Shown here piece by piece: positions 5,226 through 7,432 of a DNA stretch of 7,432 nucleotides; within the stretch, counting starts at the first letter, position 1; the number at the start of each line of letters is the position of its first letter. The DNA comes from Bacteroidales bacterium (GTDB taxonomy: Bacteria; Bacteroidota; Bacteroidia; Bacteroidales; F082): positions 1 through 7,432 of the forward strand of contig JAGCCO010000090.1 in assembly GCA_017651645.1 (NCBI GenBank). The letters are read 5' to 3'. The position numbers were made by a program, and so were the translations under genes. The notes beneath the pieces were generated by a model. It was given only the letters and a program-made list of their open reading frames with translations. It searched no databases and had not been told where the DNA came from.

Positions 5226-6112
5226 TTGTTTTTCATTTTACGTAAGACAAGTCGTGAGAACAGGTTGAACACCAGTACGACAAAGAACAGAATGAATGCT
5301 GCAAACATCAGCGCACTCTCATAGAGTGGCAGTGACAGCATCTCGCCGTAGTTGTTTGCTATCAGGGCAGGAATGGGATAGCAGGCATCCAGCAAAGAGC
5401 CTGGCACAATAGCCAAATTGCCACACACCATGATGACGGCAATGGTCTCGCCCAATGTACGACTGGCTGCCAGGACGATGGCAGCGATGACACCTGGTGC
5501 CGTCTTGCGTAGGATGACATCCTTAGTGGTCTGCCATCGTGTTGCACCCAGCGACCATGCCGCTTCGCGGTATTCACGTCCCACGTTGCTGAATATCTCT
5601 ATAAACAGGCTGACCAACAGAGGGATTACCGTCACGCCCAGAACAATGCCCGTGGCCAACACCGTATAGCCACTGCTTTCGCGATGCAATGATGGTGCAA
5701 CTATGTTTGCAACCCACGGCACGATGACCAGCATACCCCATACCCCATAGATGACCGACGGCAGTCCTGCCAGAATGTCAAGCAACGGAAATACATAGCG
5801 CTTCACAGCAGTATGAGCATACTCTGTCAGATAGATGGCCATAAGCAGGGAAATGGGGATGGCAATGCCAAGGGCCAACAGCGACACATAGAGCGTTCCC
5901 ATCAAGAATGGAAAGAAGCCAAACCGATTGCTCATCGGTCGCCACTCGCCTTCAGTAAGTAAGTCCCACAGAGAGTGCTCCTGCAAGATTGGTACTGACT
6001 TCAGATACAAACCCACAGCCATTGCCACCACCAAAAGCAGGCTGCTGATGGTCAGAACGGCCATCAGCTGCTCCGCTATGCGGTCTTTCAGTAATCTCTT
6101 GTCTCTTGCCAT
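5222..6112 (-). CDS. pstC: Phosphate ABC transporter permease PstC
   Basis: A 296-residue inner-membrane permease, the partner of PstA. Hydrophobic helices lie at about 16-37, 66-96, 107-138, 150-174, 207-235 and 267-286. The PstB-docking loop is EAAWSLGATRWQTTKDVILR at 183-202, a close match to the ABC permease EAA motif, followed by KTAPG. Other PstC features are the N-terminal hairpin with WDLLTEGEWRPMSNRFGFFP at 49-68, GLPSVIYGVWGM at 116-127 and SRTLGETIAVIMVCGN at 217-232. The gene starts 5 nt after the pstS stop and its own stop overlaps the pstA start by 4 nt. The N-terminus (MARDKRLLKDRIAEQ) is charged and cytoplasmic, as usual. Confidence 0.95.
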   Translation of the reverse strand: MARDKRLLKDRIAEQLMAVLTISSLLLVVAMAVGLYLKSVPILQEHSLWDLLTEGEWRPMSNRFGFFPFLMGTLYVSLLALGIAIPISLLMAIYLTEYAHTAVKRYVFPLLDILAGLPSVIYGVWGMLVIVPWVANIVAPSLHRESSGYTVLATGIVLGVTVIPLLVSLFIEIFSNVGREYREAAWSLGATRWQTTKDVILRKTAPGVIAAIVLAASRTLGETIAVIMVCGNLAIVPGSLLDACYPIPALIANNYGEMLSLPLYESALMFAAFILFFVVLVFNLFSRLVLRKMKNK

Positions 6113-6117
6113 GACGT

Positions 6118-7101
6118 TTATTTCTTCACACCTAACTTTTTGAGTCCGGCATCAAGTTTTTCCTGTGGTATTTCAATATATCCCTGCGGCCCATTCTCTT
6201 TCTGCCCGTCAGTCAGAATATACTCGAGAAAAGCCACGACAACGGGGTCTGTTGGCACTCCGTTAGAGACAAAGTAAAGGTCGCGGGCAGGAGGCGACGG
6301 ATAACGTCCGTCGGCAATGGCTTTCACAACGTCCGACTTGTTTTCATAGAAGTCTTCCTCCGGATCAATCTGCCCGTTGTTGTTCACATCGATGGGTGCT
6401 ACGGCAATTCCTGGATTGGGCTTACCCGTCTTCGTGTCGTAGGCATAACCGATATTGTTCAGTCCAAGGCCATTCACATCCTTTTGGATGGCGGCTGCCA
6501 AGCCTGGGTCACCGAAGACGGCTGTTCCCTGCAGGTCTTCCTGCTTCCCGCCGAGATATAGTGCCCAGGTTTCCGCCGCACCGCAGGCATCGCTGCGGGT
6601 ATAAACTGTAATAGGTGTCGCATCACTTGTACCAGCTACCTGACCCCATGTCTTCTTTTGGCCCTTAATCCACAAGGCCACAAGGTCATCGCGTGTCACG
6701 CCATGCTGCTTCAGCTCGTTATAGACAGGATTTTTGGCGTTGATGGTAGGCACCACGGCATCTTTAGCCACGGCAAAGCCTACAGCACCACGCTGCTGTT
6801 CTGCCTCACTCAGTTCACGACTCACCATGCCAAAGTCCACAACTCCGGCAATAGCATCGGTCACCCCTTTGCCGGCACCACCTGCCGACACGTCAATTTT
6901 CACACCAGGATGTAACTTCTGGAACTCATTGGCCCACTGTACAGCTAAAGGGTAGAGCGCAAAGGCTCCAGACAGTGAGATTTCGCCACTCAGTTCTCCG
7001 TCACCACCAACCTTCGATTCTTTTTTTCCGCCGCAAGCGGTCAGCGACAGGGCCAGCACTGTTGCACCCAATGTCGCAAATGTAAATAATTTCTTGTTCA
7101 T
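6118..7101 (-). CDS. pstS: Phosphate-binding lipoprotein PstS
   Basis: The periplasmic phosphate-binding component that hands phosphate to PstCA. The start at 7101 gives 327 residues with a lipoprotein signal peptide: MNKKLF, hydrophobic core 7-20, then lipobox LTAC with Cys23 as the lipid-modified residue. An ATG at 7164 would add 21 residues ahead of the signal peptide and overlap the porin gene, so it is unlikely. Phosphate-binding segments include SGAFALYP at 44-51, SAGGAGKG at 72-79, MVSRELS at 92-98 and TRSDACGAAETW at 168-179. The C-terminal AIADGRYPSPPARDLYFVSN at 261-280 is typical of the PstS family. Residues 238-249 (DVNNNGQIDPEE) read as a canonical EF-hand calcium loop inserted in the second half. 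It lies 13 nt after the porin stop and 5 nt before pstC, suggesting one operon. Confidence 0.95.
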   Translation of the reverse strand: MNKKLFTFATLGATVLALSLTACGGKKESKVGGDGELSGEISLSGAFALYPLAVQWANEFQKLHPGVKIDVSAGGAGKGVTDAIAGVVDFGMVSRELSEAEQQRGAVGFAVAKDAVVPTINAKNPVYNELKQHGVTRDDLVALWIKGQKKTWGQVAGTSDATPITVYTRSDACGAAETWALYLGGKQEDLQGTAVFGDPGLAAAIQKDVNGLGLNNIGYAYDTKTGKPNPGIAVAPIDVNNNGQIDPEEDFYENKSDVVKAIADGRYPSPPARDLYFVSNGVPTDPVVVAFLEYILTDGQKENGPQGYIEIPQEKLDAGLKKLGVKK

Positions 7102-7114
7102 ATTCGTGTTTATT

Positions 7115-7432
7115 TTAGAATTGTAGAATAAATTGGGTTTCAATCTGGTTGACATCTTTTGCAACCTTATTGTCCGTGTAAGTATAAGCAGCCTGAATGC
7201 GTAGCTTCTTGATTGGAATAATATTCACACCCACCTGATAGTTCCACTGTCTTTCATCACCATCCTTGTCGGCTTTGAAGTAGTCAACACTCAGCAACGG
7301 CTGCACAGTCTTTGATACCCAGTAGGCTGCGGTAGCATATGCACCATCACTCTTTTGTCCAGCCGTGTTGCCGTTCAGGTATTCTCCGCGAATGGTCAGT
7401 TTGTCATCTTTGTACTCCACACCAGCCGAAGT
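7115..7432 (-). CDS. Outer-membrane porin, OprO/OprP-like, 3' end only
   Basis: The last 105 residues of a beta-barrel protein; the frame is open to the right window edge, so the start lies outside. The visible part alternates polar and hydrophobic residues in short strands: KLTIRGEYLNG, AYATAAYWVS, VQPLLSVDYFKAD, WNYQVGVNIIPI, LRIQAAYTYTDN. It ends in Phe (IETQFILQF), the usual outer-membrane barrel sorting signal. Length, the acidic turns (KADKDGDERQ) and the position just before pstS fit the phosphate-selective porin O/P family, which would bring phosphate across the outer membrane when it is scarce. Selectivity cannot be judged from the last strands alone; another porin type is possible. 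Confidence 0.75.
   Translation of the reverse strand, partial: TSAGVEYKDDKLTIRGEYLNGNTAGQKSDGAYATAAYWVSKTVQPLLSVDYFKADKDGDERQWNYQVGVNIIPIKKLRIQAAYTYTDNKVAKDVNQIETQFILQF

Noticed and set aside
4744..5577. Overlapping minus-strand frames inside pstA and pstC (118 and 71 residues).
   Set aside because: They lie in other frames of clear permease genes, and their translations are rich in Trp, Cys and Arg with no domain; they are shadows.
7102..7164. A longer start for pstS at 7164.
   Set aside because: It would overlap the porin gene and put 21 polar residues before an otherwise perfect lipoprotein signal peptide.

Overview
The window looks like chromosomal DNA of a member of the Bacteroidales, most likely a Prevotella-like organism. 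This rests on three points. Gene starts lack purine-rich Shine-Dalgarno sequences. Several intergenic gaps carry the Bacteroidetes -7 promoter element TAnnTTTG. The proteins are of Bacteroidales type, including a lipoprotein PstS and an OprO/OprP-like porin next to a pst cluster. The genus is an inference. Every gene I can support is on the minus strand, so transcription runs from the right edge to the left edge.

Right half (about 7432 to 2484): a phosphate-uptake locus. In transcription order it holds the 3' end of an outer-membrane porin, pstS (binding lipoprotein), pstC and pstA (permeases, overlapping by 4 nt), then a 127-nt gap with a well-formed promoter, pstB (ATPase), a very short gene for a 44-residue membrane protein, and a free-standing B3/B4 (PheRS-beta-like) domain protein. 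A hairpin plus T-run terminator closes this stretch. Together the porin, PstS and PstCAB would move phosphate from the outside through the periplasm to the cytoplasm. No phoU is seen within the window.

Left half (about 2420 to 232): a compact three-gene operon with its own -7 element and terminator. It encodes a RidA-type enamine/imine deaminase, a PLP-dependent class I aminotransferase, and a GNAT acetyltransferase. RidA next to a PLP enzyme fits the known role of RidA in clearing reactive enamines and imines made by such enzymes.

Far left (about 230 to 1): a self-contained mini-transcription unit of about 210 nt. It has a -7 element, a 43-codon open frame and a terminator. That terminator is nearly identical over 27 nt to the one behind the B3/B4 gene, which suggests a dispersed terminator repeat.

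The most interesting items are the two tiny genes, the shared terminator repeat, the split of pstB from pstSCA by a promoter, the EF-hand-like loop inside PstS, and competing hairpins at the end of the RidA operon. I see no CRISPR array, tRNA, rRNA or insertion sequence. No stretch longer than 300 bases lacks a gene, if the 43-codon frame is counted.
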